DNA of 64,000 bases from Oscillospiraceae bacterium (GCA_015067675.1 SVMB01000009.1:1-64000), one strand, 5' to 3'; numbered from the stretch's first letter, positions 18,440-28,409 are shown. Made by a program: numbers and translations. The notes: generated by a model not told the origin, from the letters alone.

Positions 18440-19939
18440 TTATTTTACTGTCACTTCATCAAACTCGCCCAGTTCCAGGTCGATCGCTTCAGCACCCAGC
18501 CGCCGACCGTTGAGGCTGACGTTTTCAATTACGATATCCGTACAACTGTGCTCAGCATCCACACCCACGAACCGGCATTTCGGTGCCGGCATATCGTAAT
18601 CGGTAAATATCTGAATGTTTTCGATGCGAACGCCGCTCGTCTTACCCAGAATATGGTCATTCGAGTACGGGCCGTCATTGATCGGCGAATGGAACAGCGT
18701 CGGCTGCCAGGGCGTGTCCCAGGCAGGATAGGGAGCCTTCATGTCGTACTGATAGACCGGCATCAAATCGTACCTGCTGTACTCACAGCGGATATCCCGC
18801 ACGACCATGTCGTGAACCCACGCGCGGTCGGTGTTTTGTATGCGCATGAACACATGTACCGCATGAATGATGTCGCAGTTCTCCCAGAGGATGTCGTGGT
18901 ACTCATCGGCACAAGTCTCGGCGCCGATCTCAAGGCAGCTGCCCCAGTCACCCCAGATCGTGCAGCCGGTGACGGTGATGTGATGCTGGTTAACCCAATC
19001 CCATCCCTTGATGCCCTTGATAACCATACAGTCGTCAAAATTGCGCAGGAAGCAGTCGGCAACGCGGATGTAACGGCAGTTCACCAGGTCAATACCGTCT
19101 GAATTGTAGCGCCACATACCGATGGTTTTGACCTGCCGGCACTCCAGACGTTCGCAGTTGGCAAACAGAAGAGCCCATGAAGCACTGTCGCGGGTAACAA
19201 TGCCCGCAATCTCACAATCCGCGCAGGAGTACAGACGCACACAGCCGTCGAGCGTATGGTTTTCCTTTATATGCGCACGCAGGGTATCCTCCTGCCGCAG
19301 ATCAATCCCGGGATAATCAACACCCCACGTGATGAGCTGCGTATCGTCGGTGCGCTCCTCGCGGCTGCCGTCGATGACGCCGTAGCCGACGATACGCACG
19401 TTCTTTTTGTGAAATACCTGCACCGAGCCGTAGAGCACGGCGCCGCCGTCCACAAACAGCGTCTGATTGTCCTGCAGCTCCAGGGTTCCCACATCATGCA
19501 CACCCGGGGCATAGTAGAGGACATTGGGATCCGCCTTGTCCACGCCGAAGTCGGAGACGGGATTGGCAAAGATGTGCAGCGCATTGTGCGGGCCGTTGAT
19601 CTCAAGGGTATAGTGTCCGCATTCCGTAATGGTCACATGTACGGTGCGCAGGTCTGTGCTCACCTGCGACTTGACATTGCGGGACAGCGGACGTACCACC
19701 GCTTCCTCCACATTCTTCCAGAGGGACAGCTCAAGCGTCACCGGCTCGTCCATCTCAAAGCTTAAGAAAGACGCGGTTTCCGTCTGATGCACCGGTCTCT
19801 GACAACCAGGCCAGACGGTATTATAAGGAAGCGAGGATACGCGGCAGAACCAGGGTTCGGTCTGCACGCCGTTGAGGCTCATATTGTAGAAATCGCGTCC
19901 GGTGGCCTCTTTTACAGGCGGATGATGGATGCGCAGCAT
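18440..19939 (-). CDS. GH28/pectate-lyase-like right-handed beta-helix protein
   Basis: YGVIDGS, NSDGIDLVNCRYIRVADCFLRNFDDCMVIKG. Confidence 0.8.
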   Translation of the reverse strand: MLRIHHPPVKEATGRDFYNMSLNGVQTEPWFCRVSSLPYNTVWPGCQRPVHQTETASFLSFEMDEPVTLELSLWKNVEEAVVRPLSRNVKSQVSTDLRTVHVTITECGHYTLEINGPHNALHIFANPVSDFGVDKADPNVLYYAPGVHDVGTLELQDNQTLFVDGGAVLYGSVQVFHKKNVRIVGYGVIDGSREERTDDTQLITWGVDYPGIDLRQEDTLRAHIKENHTLDGCVRLYSCADCEIAGIVTRDSASWALLFANCERLECRQVKTIGMWRYNSDGIDLVNCRYIRVADCFLRNFDDCMVIKGIKGWDWVNQHHITVTGCTIWGDWGSCLEIGAETCADEYHDILWENCDIIHAVHVFMRIQNTDRAWVHDMVVRDIRCEYSRYDLMPVYQYDMKAPYPAWDTPWQPTLFHSPINDGPYSNDHILGKTSGVRIENIQIFTDYDMPAPKCRFVGVDAEHSCTDIVIENVSLNGRRLGAEAIDLELGEFDEVTVK

Positions 19940-20097
19940 GGACGGTTCCTCCTGTCAGCGGTTAGTTTTCCGGCAGATAGCAGCTGCCGCTGTCACTATT
20001 AAACCATATCTGCCGTGAAATTGATAGGCTTTTTTCATCAGCAATCGGAGTTCTTTTGCAAAAAACATTGCATTTTCACCACAGATATGCCGCCGGG

Positions 20098-20322
20098 TTA
20101 TTTTTCTGCCTGATCCTCTTCGTCCGGGATCCATTCCAGCAGATCTCCCGGCTGACACTGCAGCGCCTGACAGATGCGCTCCAGTGTCTCAAGCCGTACC
20201 GCACGTGCCTTGCCGTTTTTGAGAATCGAAAGGTTTGCCATCGTAATGCCCACCCGTTCAGACAGTTCCGTAACGCTCATCTTCCGGCGGGCAAGCATCA
20301 CATCCAGTGTTACATTGATCAT
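20098..20322 (-). CDS. XRE/Cro-like HTH regulator
   Basis: MLARRKMSVTELSERVGITMANLSILKNGKARAVRLETLERICQALQCQPGDLLEW. Confidence 0.9.
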   Translation of the reverse strand: MINVTLDVMLARRKMSVTELSERVGITMANLSILKNGKARAVRLETLERICQALQCQPGDLLEWIPDEEDQAEK

Positions 20323-20334
20323 ATCCCGCTCACC

Positions 20335-20814
20335 TCAGATCGTCAGATCGTTTTCCGCCTTCATCCGGCTTGCATTGTCCACAAGCCGCGCCAGCGCCTC
20401 GCACATGACGGCAATCACCGCGCCGATAAAGACGATGAGCAGGAAGAGCAGAAACACAAATGCCGTGCTGTAGCCCAGCACAGTAAACAGCACGTTGCCC
20501 GCCAGACAGATTCCGCAGTCCACCAGTGCCAGCGCCGCAATTCGCCGCAGCGCACGCACATTTTCCACACAAAAGGAGTTGTCCCGGCCGATTTCACAGC
20601 AGATGCGCCAGAACTGATACAGCGCCAGATAGCACGGAACAGCCATCACCCAGAAAAAGATCAGCCACGGCAGCGCCGCCGGTGCAAACTCCGGTACTCT
20701 GCGGCAGATGATCTGCGAATAGACCGGCAGAACCACGAAAAAGCCCAGTGCACCGATGATACCGGTAGCAATAGCGACACCTTTGAGCCAGCGGCCCATG
20801 TTCATATGTTCCAA
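20335..20814 (-). CDS. DUF2975-like membrane protein
   Basis: Four TM segments; adjacent to the HTH gene, a common Firmicute pair. Confidence 0.75.
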   Translation of the reverse strand: MEHMNMGRWLKGVAIATGIIGALGFFVVLPVYSQIICRRVPEFAPAALPWLIFFWVMAVPCYLALYQFWRICCEIGRDNSFCVENVRALRRIAALALVDCGICLAGNVLFTVLGYSTAFVFLLFLLIVFIGAVIAVMCEALARLVDNASRMKAENDLTI

Positions 20815-20944
20815 ATTCGGTTCCTCCTTATTTCAGGATGCAAAACCATCCCTACAGCGGTATGTATACAGTATAACAGGCGCAAACAGCGCTGTCAAAT
20901 GAAAGCTGCAGGACCGCTTCCGTCAAAAAATCGACCTGAAATGC

Positions 20945-20973
20945 TTGTCAAAGACTTTTATTCCTGTTATAAT
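20945..20973 (+). promoter_or_regulatory. Promoter TTGTCA-17-TATAAT for the TerB/ATPase operon
   Basis: TTGTCA 20945-20950, TATAAT 20968-20973. Confidence 0.7.
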
Positions 20974-21021
20974 GAGATGATACCGGAAAATGCAGAGTAA
21001 TGCCGAAAGGAGGCCGTGCGT

Positions 21022-23316
21022 ATGTCCCCGATTTATCGTGATATTCCCATTCCGCCCCGCTCCGGCGCCGCCTCCCGCAGTGCAGCACCGCCCGACGGCT
21101 TCGCTGTTCACTTCGGTTTTGAACAGGACGAGCTGGTCATGGAAGCTTCTCTTGCCGGTTCCGATGAAATACCGCTGTATGAAGGCCGCGGACGATTTCG
21201 CTTTGAAGGAAGCGATGAACACTTCACCGTTTCCTCCTTTTCGCTGATCGATCCCTTCCTCTGGCAGCATCGCTGCATCTCCCCCCGCAGCTTCAAAATC
21301 GTTCTACGGGTGATCCTGCCAAAGCTTGTCCGTGAAGGCATTCGCCTTACCTGCGCCCTGACGCTCTCCGATCATCCGCCGGTACGCATCGAGGTAGGCT
21401 CCCTGCAATCAGACGGCAGCGCACAGGTACGCGCCCGGTGGGCTTTTCCCCGCAGCCAACTGCGCGGACTTTCCGGGTTGGATGAATACGTTCTCGGCGG
21501 CGAAACTCTCTACCGCGCCTCCATGGCGCAGATCCGGGAGATTCCCCAGCTTTCAGAGGACTGGCAGACACTTTCCGGCAATCCGCTGCGCATCCTCGGC
21601 CGTATCTGCGACCGCATGGGCGTCTTTTTCGAAGGAGACGGCGTCACCGCGCTGCGCGCACTGGGCCGCGGTATGCCGCTGCGTACCGATCCGACGCCGA
21701 CGATGCCGCTGCGCCCCGAACGTCCGGTATCCGCAGATACCGCCGCTTCTCCTGAGGTTTCGGAGACATTCCGGGATTTCCAGCTTTCCGGAGAACCGGC
21801 GTTTGTGCCTACCATCGAACGTAGAATTGAGCTGCCCGCGCCCACGCTTGTCAGTGCCGAGCTCTTTGCCGCATCCCGTCAGCAGTCCAGCAAATACGCA
21901 TTCTTCTTCAACGAAGCCCGGACACTTAAAGACCTGCGCGGTTCCGCGGCATCTCCTCAGTCCTTTACCTGCTACTGGCCCACCTATTCCTCGATGAATC
22001 GTGCCCAGAAATCCTGGTATTTTTACTGGCGAGGCCAGTTTCTCGACGGTAATATCCTGAAAACGGATCTTGCCTATATCTTCGTCGCTATCTATGAGCT
22101 GATTAACAACACCGTTGCCGAGCCTCCCGAGGCACTGGAACGGCTTGTGCGCCTGTGGGAATCCTATCGAGAAGCGTTCCCCTATCTTGACCGCGTTATG
22201 CCCACCTGGTGCGTGGATTATATGCTGGTCAACTCCCTCGGCACGGATTTCGACGCGCTCCATGAGCGCATTCCCTTCCCCATCGATGGCCAGACCCATC
22301 TGGTGGAGCTGTTCTGCAACCGCCGTATGCAGGAAGGCCTGCATACACTGTCGCTGCCGGTGCTGTCCACCCTGTCCGGCTATGCCATGGATAAAAGCCG
22401 CTTCATCGCAGGCCGCGAAGAGTTGGCCGCACAAGCCGTGCGTACCGCTTTACTCACCGCCGAAGCGCATCTGCAGCAAACGGAAGAGCGCGGCGTGTTC
22501 GATTTCTTCAAACCTCCGCTTCGTTCCATACAGTGGGAAACGTTTCGCGGCGCCGTCTGCAGCCAGTTTGCCGGACGCCGCGTGAAGCTGACCTATCTGC
22601 CTTACGCTCAGAATGAACAGTTCCGGGAATGGCTTGCCAATATCCTGCGGCATACGGAAAACCTGCTGCGAAAGAGCCAGCGTTTCCCCGGCAGGCTTCG
22701 CTGTACCAAAATGCCCGCGGGACTGGAAGATGCCATCGCCCGGGCGCTCAATCTTCAATCCACGCCGCTTCCCAAATCTCAGGAGCACGCTTCGGCTCCT
22801 GCCGCTCCCACGGCTCCCCGTGAACCCATCCGCATCGATCTGGACCGCGCCCGCGCACTGGAAGATGCCTCCTGGGAAAACACCCGACGGCTTCTGGAAG
22901 CCCTGGGAAACCTGCCCGACGAAGATGCAGCCGATGCAGTCCCGGCAGCCCCTGATCCCACCGCCCCCGAACCGACACCTGTCATCCCCGACGCCGTTCC
23001 CGCAGAACCCATACCCGCCCCAGTTATAGAGGATACAACGCCTGAACAGCTCCCTGACGCTGCCGATGACGATGATCCTTACGCTGCACTGCTGCAGGCG
23101 CTCACGCCTCTGCAAATGCAGGTTCTGCAGGCGCTGCTGGACGAGGATGCCACCCTGGCCGGTACTCTCTGTACCGCCGAAATGACATTTCCCGACGCCG
23201 TCGCCGAGGAAATCAACGTCCTCGCTGACGAATATCTGGGAGATCTGCTCATCGACAGCGCCACCCTGCGCGTTTATGAAGATTACGCTCCGTGCCTTCT
23301 GGAAAGGATGAACTGA
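21022..23316 (+). CDS. TerB-N / TerB-C domain protein
   Basis: FTCYWPTYSSMNRAQKSWYFYWRGQFLDGNILKTDLAYIFVAIYELINN (TerB-N signature); LTPLQMQVLQALL...YEDYAPCLLERM C-terminus. Confidence 0.85.
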   Translation: MSPIYRDIPIPPRSGAASRSAAPPDGFAVHFGFEQDELVMEASLAGSDEIPLYEGRGRFRFEGSDEHFTVSSFSLIDPFLWQHRCISPRSFKIVLRVILPKLVREGIRLTCALTLSDHPPVRIEVGSLQSDGSAQVRARWAFPRSQLRGLSGLDEYVLGGETLYRASMAQIREIPQLSEDWQTLSGNPLRILGRICDRMGVFFEGDGVTALRALGRGMPLRTDPTPTMPLRPERPVSADTAASPEVSETFRDFQLSGEPAFVPTIERRIELPAPTLVSAELFAASRQQSSKYAFFFNEARTLKDLRGSAASPQSFTCYWPTYSSMNRAQKSWYFYWRGQFLDGNILKTDLAYIFVAIYELINNTVAEPPEALERLVRLWESYREAFPYLDRVMPTWCVDYMLVNSLGTDFDALHERIPFPIDGQTHLVELFCNRRMQEGLHTLSLPVLSTLSGYAMDKSRFIAGREELAAQAVRTALLTAEAHLQQTEERGVFDFFKPPLRSIQWETFRGAVCSQFAGRRVKLTYLPYAQNEQFREWLANILRHTENLLRKSQRFPGRLRCTKMPAGLEDAIARALNLQSTPLPKSQEHASAPAAPTAPREPIRIDLDRARALEDASWENTRRLLEALGNLPDEDAADAVPAAPDPTAPEPTPVIPDAVPAEPIPAPVIEDTTPEQLPDAADDDDPYAALLQALTPLQMQVLQALLDEDATLAGTLCTAEMTFPDAVAEEINVLADEYLGDLLIDSATLRVYEDYAPCLLERMN

Positions 23317-23317
23317 A

Positions 23318-24637
23318 ATGGCTGCCAATATCACCGTTCCCCGCCGCATCTGTACGGCGGTACTGAGTTCGCTGTCCGCCGGTGTTGTGCCGCGTACGGG
23401 ACTGGAATATATCGCCATCGGCCGCACCCGCGAAATCGCGGCAATGCTGGAGGATCTGCAGACCGTCGAGGACGGCGGCAGCGCCTTCCGGCTGATCACC
23501 GGTCGATACGGCAGCGGTAAGAGTTTTCTGCTGCAGCTTCTGCGGGGACACGCGCTGGAACGCGGCTTCGCCGTGGCTGACTGTGACCTTTCCCCCGAAC
23601 GCCGACTCACCGGTGCCAAGGGTCAGGGGCTCGCCACTTATCGTGAACTCACCCGTAATCTCTCCTGTAAAGCCGCTCCCGACGGCGGCGGTCTGCCGGT
23701 CATCCTGACCCGCTGGGTAGCCGCTCTGCAGGTTGCTCAGGCAAAGGAACACGGCTATGCTCCCGGCTCTCCCGAGCTTGCGCAGGCCGTTGAAGTGGCA
23801 ATTCTTGAGGCCGTCAACCGTTTTTCCGGCATGGTTCACGGCTTCGACTTCGCAGCTGCCGTCACCGCGTTCTACCGCGGCATGGCAGGCGGTGACGATG
23901 TGCTCAAGCAGGCAGCACTTCGCTGGCTGCGCGGCGAATATCCCACCAAGACCGAAGCCAGAAAAGAACTGCCCGTCTCCGACATCATCACCGACGAAAG
24001 CTGGTATGATTATCTGAAGCTGCTTTCCGCGCTGATGGTGGAAACCGGTCAGAAGGGTCTTATCGTCCTCATCGACGAAGCGGTCAACCTCTATAAGATC
24101 GTGCAGAGCGTGGCACGCGAGTCCAATTACGAAAAACTGCTCAATATGTTCAACGACGCGACGCAGGGCCGCCTTTCCCACCTTGCCTTCTTCTTCGGCG
24201 GCACCCCCCAGTTCGTCGAGGATACCCGCCGCGGTCTCTACAGCTATGAGGCGCTGCGCTCCCGCCTGCGCGCCAACCGCTTCGCCGAAGGCGGCATTCA
24301 GGATTATGCAGGTCCCGTGCTGACCCTGCAGCCGCTGACCCCCGAGGAGCTGCTGGCGCTTCTCCAGCGCGTGCGTACCCTCCATGCCCAGCGCTACGAC
24401 TGGACTCCTCCCGTCAGCGACCCCCAGCTGGTTGCCTTTGTCACCGATGCTGCCTCACGCATGGGCGCGGATGTGATGCTCACGCCCCGTGAAGTGGTGC
24501 GCGACTTCACCGGCCTGCTAAACCTACTCCAGCAAAACCCCGATGCCAGCTTCGAAACACTGGTTAAAACCGTCGAATTTACCCCCGCCGACGCCCGTGC
24601 CGAGGTTGAAGAGGACTTTGCTGCATTTACACTCTGA
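23318..24637 (+). CDS. P-loop ATPase, DUF2791/BrxD-like
   Basis: Walker A GRYGSGKSFLLQLL, Walker B LIVLIDEAVNLYK; ATG one base after the preceding stop codon. Confidence 0.82.
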   Translation: MAANITVPRRICTAVLSSLSAGVVPRTGLEYIAIGRTREIAAMLEDLQTVEDGGSAFRLITGRYGSGKSFLLQLLRGHALERGFAVADCDLSPERRLTGAKGQGLATYRELTRNLSCKAAPDGGGLPVILTRWVAALQVAQAKEHGYAPGSPELAQAVEVAILEAVNRFSGMVHGFDFAAAVTAFYRGMAGGDDVLKQAALRWLRGEYPTKTEARKELPVSDIITDESWYDYLKLLSALMVETGQKGLIVLIDEAVNLYKIVQSVARESNYEKLLNMFNDATQGRLSHLAFFFGGTPQFVEDTRRGLYSYEALRSRLRANRFAEGGIQDYAGPVLTLQPLTPEELLALLQRVRTLHAQRYDWTPPVSDPQLVAFVTDAASRMGADVMLTPREVVRDFTGLLNLLQQNPDASFETLVKTVEFTPADARAEVEEDFAAFTL

Positions 24638-24749
24638 AATTTCCATCGAAATCCCGCGAATATTTTTGCAATACCCCTTTACAAAATCCGACGTCTGTTA
24701 TAAAATAGAAGATGTATAACAAGTACTTTCGGAAAGGTGGGAGCACACG

Positions 24750-24992
24750 ATGGACAGTACCATTAAGTTTAAGCTGAATCAGGACCGTGAGCAGGAAATG
24801 AAGGATATTCTGCTGACCGTTTATGCAGCACTCCGTGAAAAGGGATATGATCCCGTCAATCAGATCGTCGGGTATCTGCTCAGCGAGGATCCCACTTATA
24901 TCACCAATCACCGCAATGCCCGTGCGCTGATCCGCCGCATTGACCGTGATGAGCTTCTGCAGGAGCTTGTGCGTAACTATCTGCGTACCTGA
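24750..24992 (+). CDS. ireB: IreB family regulatory phosphoprotein
   Basis: [72 protein letters not shown]. Confidence 0.95.
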   Translation: MDSTIKFKLNQDREQEMKDILLTVYAALREKGYDPVNQIVGYLLSEDPTYITNHRNARALIRRIDRDELLQELVRNYLRT

Positions 24993-25009
24993 TACAGAAT
25001 TAGATGTGA

Positions 25010-25040
25010 TCCGCCTGCCCTGCGGCAGGCGGATTTTTCC
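25010..25040 (+). terminator. Intrinsic terminator after ireB
   Basis: ATCCGCCTGCC-CTGC-GGCAGGCGGAT followed by TTTT. Confidence 0.85.
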
Positions 25041-25121
25041 CTGGTTACAGCTTTCGCCTCATTTCGGCAAAATTTCCCAGGCTTCGGGCACGGATTGTCA
25101 TTTTACAGTGCCAACTTTAGC

Positions 25122-25161
25122 TTAAATGCACAAGGAATGCGCTTGATTTTTGTGCATTTAA
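25122..25161. repeat. 12-bp perfect inverted repeat
   Basis: TTAAATGCACAA 25122-25133, TTGTGCATTTAA 25150-25161. Confidence 0.75.
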
Positions 25162-25164
25162 ACG

Positions 25165-25211
25165 TTTACAAAACGGTTACACTATGGTATCATAATTACA
25201 AACCGGTTACA
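25165..25211 (+). promoter_or_regulatory. Promoter (TTTACA-17-TATCAT) bracketed by two 16-bp operator-like repeats
   Basis: -35 25165-25170, -10 25188-25193; TTACAAAACGGTTACA at 25166-25181 and TTACAAACCGGTTACA at 25196-25211. Confidence 0.6.
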
Positions 25212-25256
25212 AAGTCTCACTATCTTTGTGCCCGGTTGGATTTCGGAGGAAACACT

Positions 25257-25562
25257 ATGGCAGTTCCCAACAAGAAGAATGCGGATTACATGGTATATCG
25301 CGGCCGCCCGCTGATGCGGCAGGATAAGGAACTCTACTACGGCGATATGCGTGATCCCTACATCGTGATGATGCGGATTCTAGAAACCCGCAAGGCCGGC
25401 GAATGCGATATCGCATCCAAGGTTCTGGTCTCTCTGATGAGAACCTCTCCCGACACCCCGCCGCAGGACATCATTGTCAAGTCCGGCGAAAAGCGCGGTA
25501 TTTATGACGCTCTGGATATCGGCTCTGTCTGGCTTGAGCGTGCGCTGTCTTCCGGCGAGTAA
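25257..25562 (+). CDS. Small conserved-looking hypothetical protein (about 101 aa)
   Basis: MAVPNKKNADYMVYRGRPLMRQDKELYYGDMRDPYIVMM...; RBS CGGAGG. Confidence 0.7.
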   Translation: MAVPNKKNADYMVYRGRPLMRQDKELYYGDMRDPYIVMMRILETRKAGECDIASKVLVSLMRTSPDTPPQDIIVKSGEKRGIYDALDIGSVWLERALSSGE

Positions 25563-25601
25563 TATTTCCAGGTTCCCCGATCTGTTTTAAGGAGATTACA
25601 G

Positions 25602-26594
25602 ATGAAACTGCAAACCAGCCGGATCCGTAAGGGTCTTCGCACATTCACTCTCGGCATTCTGGGCTGCGCCTGTTTTGCTTTCGGCGCACTGGCCGTGGAC
25701 GGCACTGTTGATACGCAGGTACTCAACGTCCGCAGCGAAACCTCCACCGACTCCAAAATCGTCGGTAAAGTCAGAAGCGATGACGTCCTGGACATCACCG
25801 GTCGTTTCGGCGGCTGGTATGCCATCAACTATAAGGGCGACACTGCTTTCGTGTTTGCCGACTATGTGGATCTAGGCGAAAAGAACCTGACCATGCAGAT
25901 CAGCTTCGGCATCGTCGATGCTTCCTGCCTCAAGGTTCGTGAACAGCCCACTACCTCATCCAAATGCCTGACCCGTCTCCTTAACGGCACCATGGTCAGC
26001 ATTCTTGGATATTCCGACGGCTGGTATTATATCAAGTATACCGACACGGTGGGCTACGTTTCTGCTGATTATCTCAAGGTCAACGCACCCATTACATACT
26101 ACGCCGAAAACGATCCCACGGCTCTCGACCCCGAGATCACCGATGACCTTCCCGAAGAGACCAAGGAAGTCTCCGGCAAGGCTTCCGAGATCGTGGCTTC
26201 CGCCACCGTGAGCAGCTCTTCTCAGGAGCGTCAGGACATCATCAATTACGCCATGAAGTTCCTGGGCACGCCCTATAAGTACGGCGGCAATACCCCCAAG
26301 GGTTTTGACTGCTCCGGCTTTACCCAGTATGTGTTCAAGCATTTCGGTTATTCTCTCAACCGTTCCTCTTCTGCGCAGATCAACAACGGTGAAAAGATCA
26401 TGACCGAAGATCTGCTGCCCGGCGATCTGGTCTTCTTCTCCCGTTCCGGCTACGCTGTCGGTCATGTCGGCATCTACGTCGGCGACAATCAGTTCATCCA
26501 TTCCACCTCTCCCGGCGATGTCGTCAAAGTCAGCAGCATGGATGAATCCTATTACGTCAGCCGTTACGTCGGCGCCCGCCGCATTCTGGACTAA
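25602..26594 (+). CDS. Secreted NlpC/P60 (C40) peptidase with two SH3-like domains
   Basis: LGTPYKYGGNTPKGFDCSGFTQYVFKHFG; HVGIYVGDNQFIHS; SH3 repeats LNVRSETSTDSKIVGKV and LKVREQPTTSSKCL. Confidence 0.93.
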   Translation: MKLQTSRIRKGLRTFTLGILGCACFAFGALAVDGTVDTQVLNVRSETSTDSKIVGKVRSDDVLDITGRFGGWYAINYKGDTAFVFADYVDLGEKNLTMQISFGIVDASCLKVREQPTTSSKCLTRLLNGTMVSILGYSDGWYYIKYTDTVGYVSADYLKVNAPITYYAENDPTALDPEITDDLPEETKEVSGKASEIVASATVSSSSQERQDIINYAMKFLGTPYKYGGNTPKGFDCSGFTQYVFKHFGYSLNRSSSAQINNGEKIMTEDLLPGDLVFFSRSGYAVGHVGIYVGDNQFIHSTSPGDVVKVSSMDESYYVSRYVGARRILD

Positions 26595-26607
26595 TCTTTT
26601 TGCATTC

Positions 26608-26637
26608 AAACCGCCGCAAATACTGCGGCGGTTTTTT
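26608..26637 (+). terminator. Intrinsic terminator
   Basis: AAACCGCCGCA-AATAC-TGCGGCGG-TTTTTT. Confidence 0.85.
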
Positions 26638-26833
26638 CTATGCACCAAAACTTTCAGCCGCTGTTTCACATGACTTTTTTCCCGCACTGTACAAACCCAC
26701 ATACAATCCATCACTTTTTCCCCGTAAATTCAGCAACTTATCCACGGTACAAATCCGGTCGAACCCTTGCCATTTCGGATAAAATGGTGTATACTTGTAC
26801 CGTTAATTATTATTTTTATACGGAGGAATCCAC

Positions 26834-27598
26834 ATGAAAACCCTGAAGAGAGCACTCATCGTCGTTCTCGCCCTCGCTATGCTCCTGACCCTGGCTGCCT
26901 GCGGCGGCGCAAGCAAGAAAACCCTGACCATGGCCACCAACGCCGAGTTCCCGCCCTATGAGTTCCATGAAGACGGCAAGATCGTCGGTATCGACGCCGA
27001 GATCGCTGCTGCCATCGCCGAGAAGCTGGGCCTTGAGCTCGTCATCGAAGATATGGACTTCACCGCTATCCTGTCTGCTGTCCAGTCCGGTAAGGCTGAC
27101 ATGGGTATGGCCGGTATGACCGTCAGCGAGGAGCGTCTGCAGAGCGTTGACTTCTCCACCTCCTACGCCACCGGTATCCAGGTTGTTATCGTTCCCGAAG
27201 GCTCCCCCATCACCACCGTCGATGACCTCTTTGTTGAGGGCAGCGCCTGGAAGGTCGGCGTTCAGGAGAGCACCACCGGTGACATCTACGCCTCCGGCGA
27301 TATCGAAGAGGCCGGTTACGGCACCATCGAGCGCTACAACAAGGGCGCCGATGCCGTTCAGTCCCTGATCACCGGTAAGATCGACTGCGTCATCATCGAC
27401 AACGAGCCTGCCAAGGCTTTCGTCGCCGCCAATGAAGGCCTGGTCATCCTCGACACCGAGTATGCCATTGAGGACTACGCCATCTGCTTTGCCAAGAACA
27501 ATTCCGCCCTGCGCGATAAGGTCGACGGCGCTCTGAAGGAGCTCATCGCCGACGGTACCGTTCAGAATATCATCGACAAGTACATCTCCGCTAACTAA
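26834..27598 (+). CDS. Amino-acid ABC transporter substrate-binding lipoprotein
   Basis: Lipobox LTLAAC; MATNAEFPPYEFHEDGKIVGIDAEIAAAIAEKLG. Confidence 0.93.
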   Translation: MKTLKRALIVVLALAMLLTLAACGGASKKTLTMATNAEFPPYEFHEDGKIVGIDAEIAAAIAEKLGLELVIEDMDFTAILSAVQSGKADMGMAGMTVSEERLQSVDFSTSYATGIQVVIVPEGSPITTVDDLFVEGSAWKVGVQESTTGDIYASGDIEEAGYGTIERYNKGADAVQSLITGKIDCVIIDNEPAKAFVAANEGLVILDTEYAIEDYAICFAKNNSALRDKVDGALKELIADGTVQNIIDKYISAN

Positions 27599-27610
27599 GC
27601 AATTTTCTCC

Positions 27611-27645
27611 GTACGGGGCGGGTTGTGCCCGCCCCGTACTTTTTA
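27611..27645 (+). terminator. Intercistronic hairpin with T-tract between substrate-binding protein and permease genes
   Basis: GTACGGGGCGGG-TTGTG-CCCGCCCCGTAC-TTTTTAT. Confidence 0.75.
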
Positions 27646-27668
27646 TCATTTGACAAGGAGGAATCGGA

Positions 27669-28409
27669 TTGTTCGATCAAATTTCTGCCTGGTTTGCCGG
27701 TCTGAAAGCCGACTTTATTCTCAACTTTGTCGCTGAGAATCGCTGGCAGTATCTCACCAGCGGTCTGGGCACCACCCTTTCCCTGACGCTGCTGTCCACG
27801 ATCCTGGGCATTATCCTGGGTGTTGTGGTCGCCATCGTCCGCTCTTCCCATGATAAGCTCCGTGACGATAACCGCGGCGGCATCGGCCGTAAGATCCTCG
27901 GCTTCTTCAACGCTGTCTGTAAGGTCTACCTGACCGTCATCCGCGGTACCCCCGTCATCGTTCAGCTCCTCATCATCTACTACGTTATCCTCGCTTCTTC
28001 CAATAATAAGCTCCTCGTCGGCGTCATCGCCTTCGGCGTCAACTCCGGCGCATACGTTGCCGAAATCGTACGTTCCGGCATCATGTCCATCGACAACGGC
28101 CAGTTCGAAGCCGGCCGCTCCCTGGGCTTCAACTACGTCCAGACCATGTGGTATGTCATCATTCCCCAGGCGTTCAAGAACGTTCTGCCCGCTCTGGCCA
28201 ATGAGTTCATCGTCCTGCTCAAGGAGACTTCTGTCTGCGGTTACATCGCCATGCAGGATATCACCAAGGGCGCTTACATCATCATCGGCCGTACATATTC
28301 CCCCTTCATGCCGCTTATCGCGGTCGCGCTGATCTACCTGGTGCTGGTCATGTTCTTCACCTGGCTCGTCGGCAAGCTTGAGAGGAGGCTGAGAAACAGT
28401 GACCACTAA
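27669..28409 (+). CDS. Amino-acid ABC transporter permease (TTG start)
   Basis: [43 protein letters not shown]-loop; AAGGAGG RBS. Confidence 0.92.
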   Translation: MFDQISAWFAGLKADFILNFVAENRWQYLTSGLGTTLSLTLLSTILGIILGVVVAIVRSSHDKLRDDNRGGIGRKILGFFNAVCKVYLTVIRGTPVIVQLLIIYYVILASSNNKLLVGVIAFGVNSGAYVAEIVRSGIMSIDNGQFEAGRSLGFNYVQTMWYVIIPQAFKNVLPALANEFIVLLKETSVCGYIAMQDITKGAYIIIGRTYSPFMPLIAVALIYLVLVMFFTWLVGKLERRLRNSDH

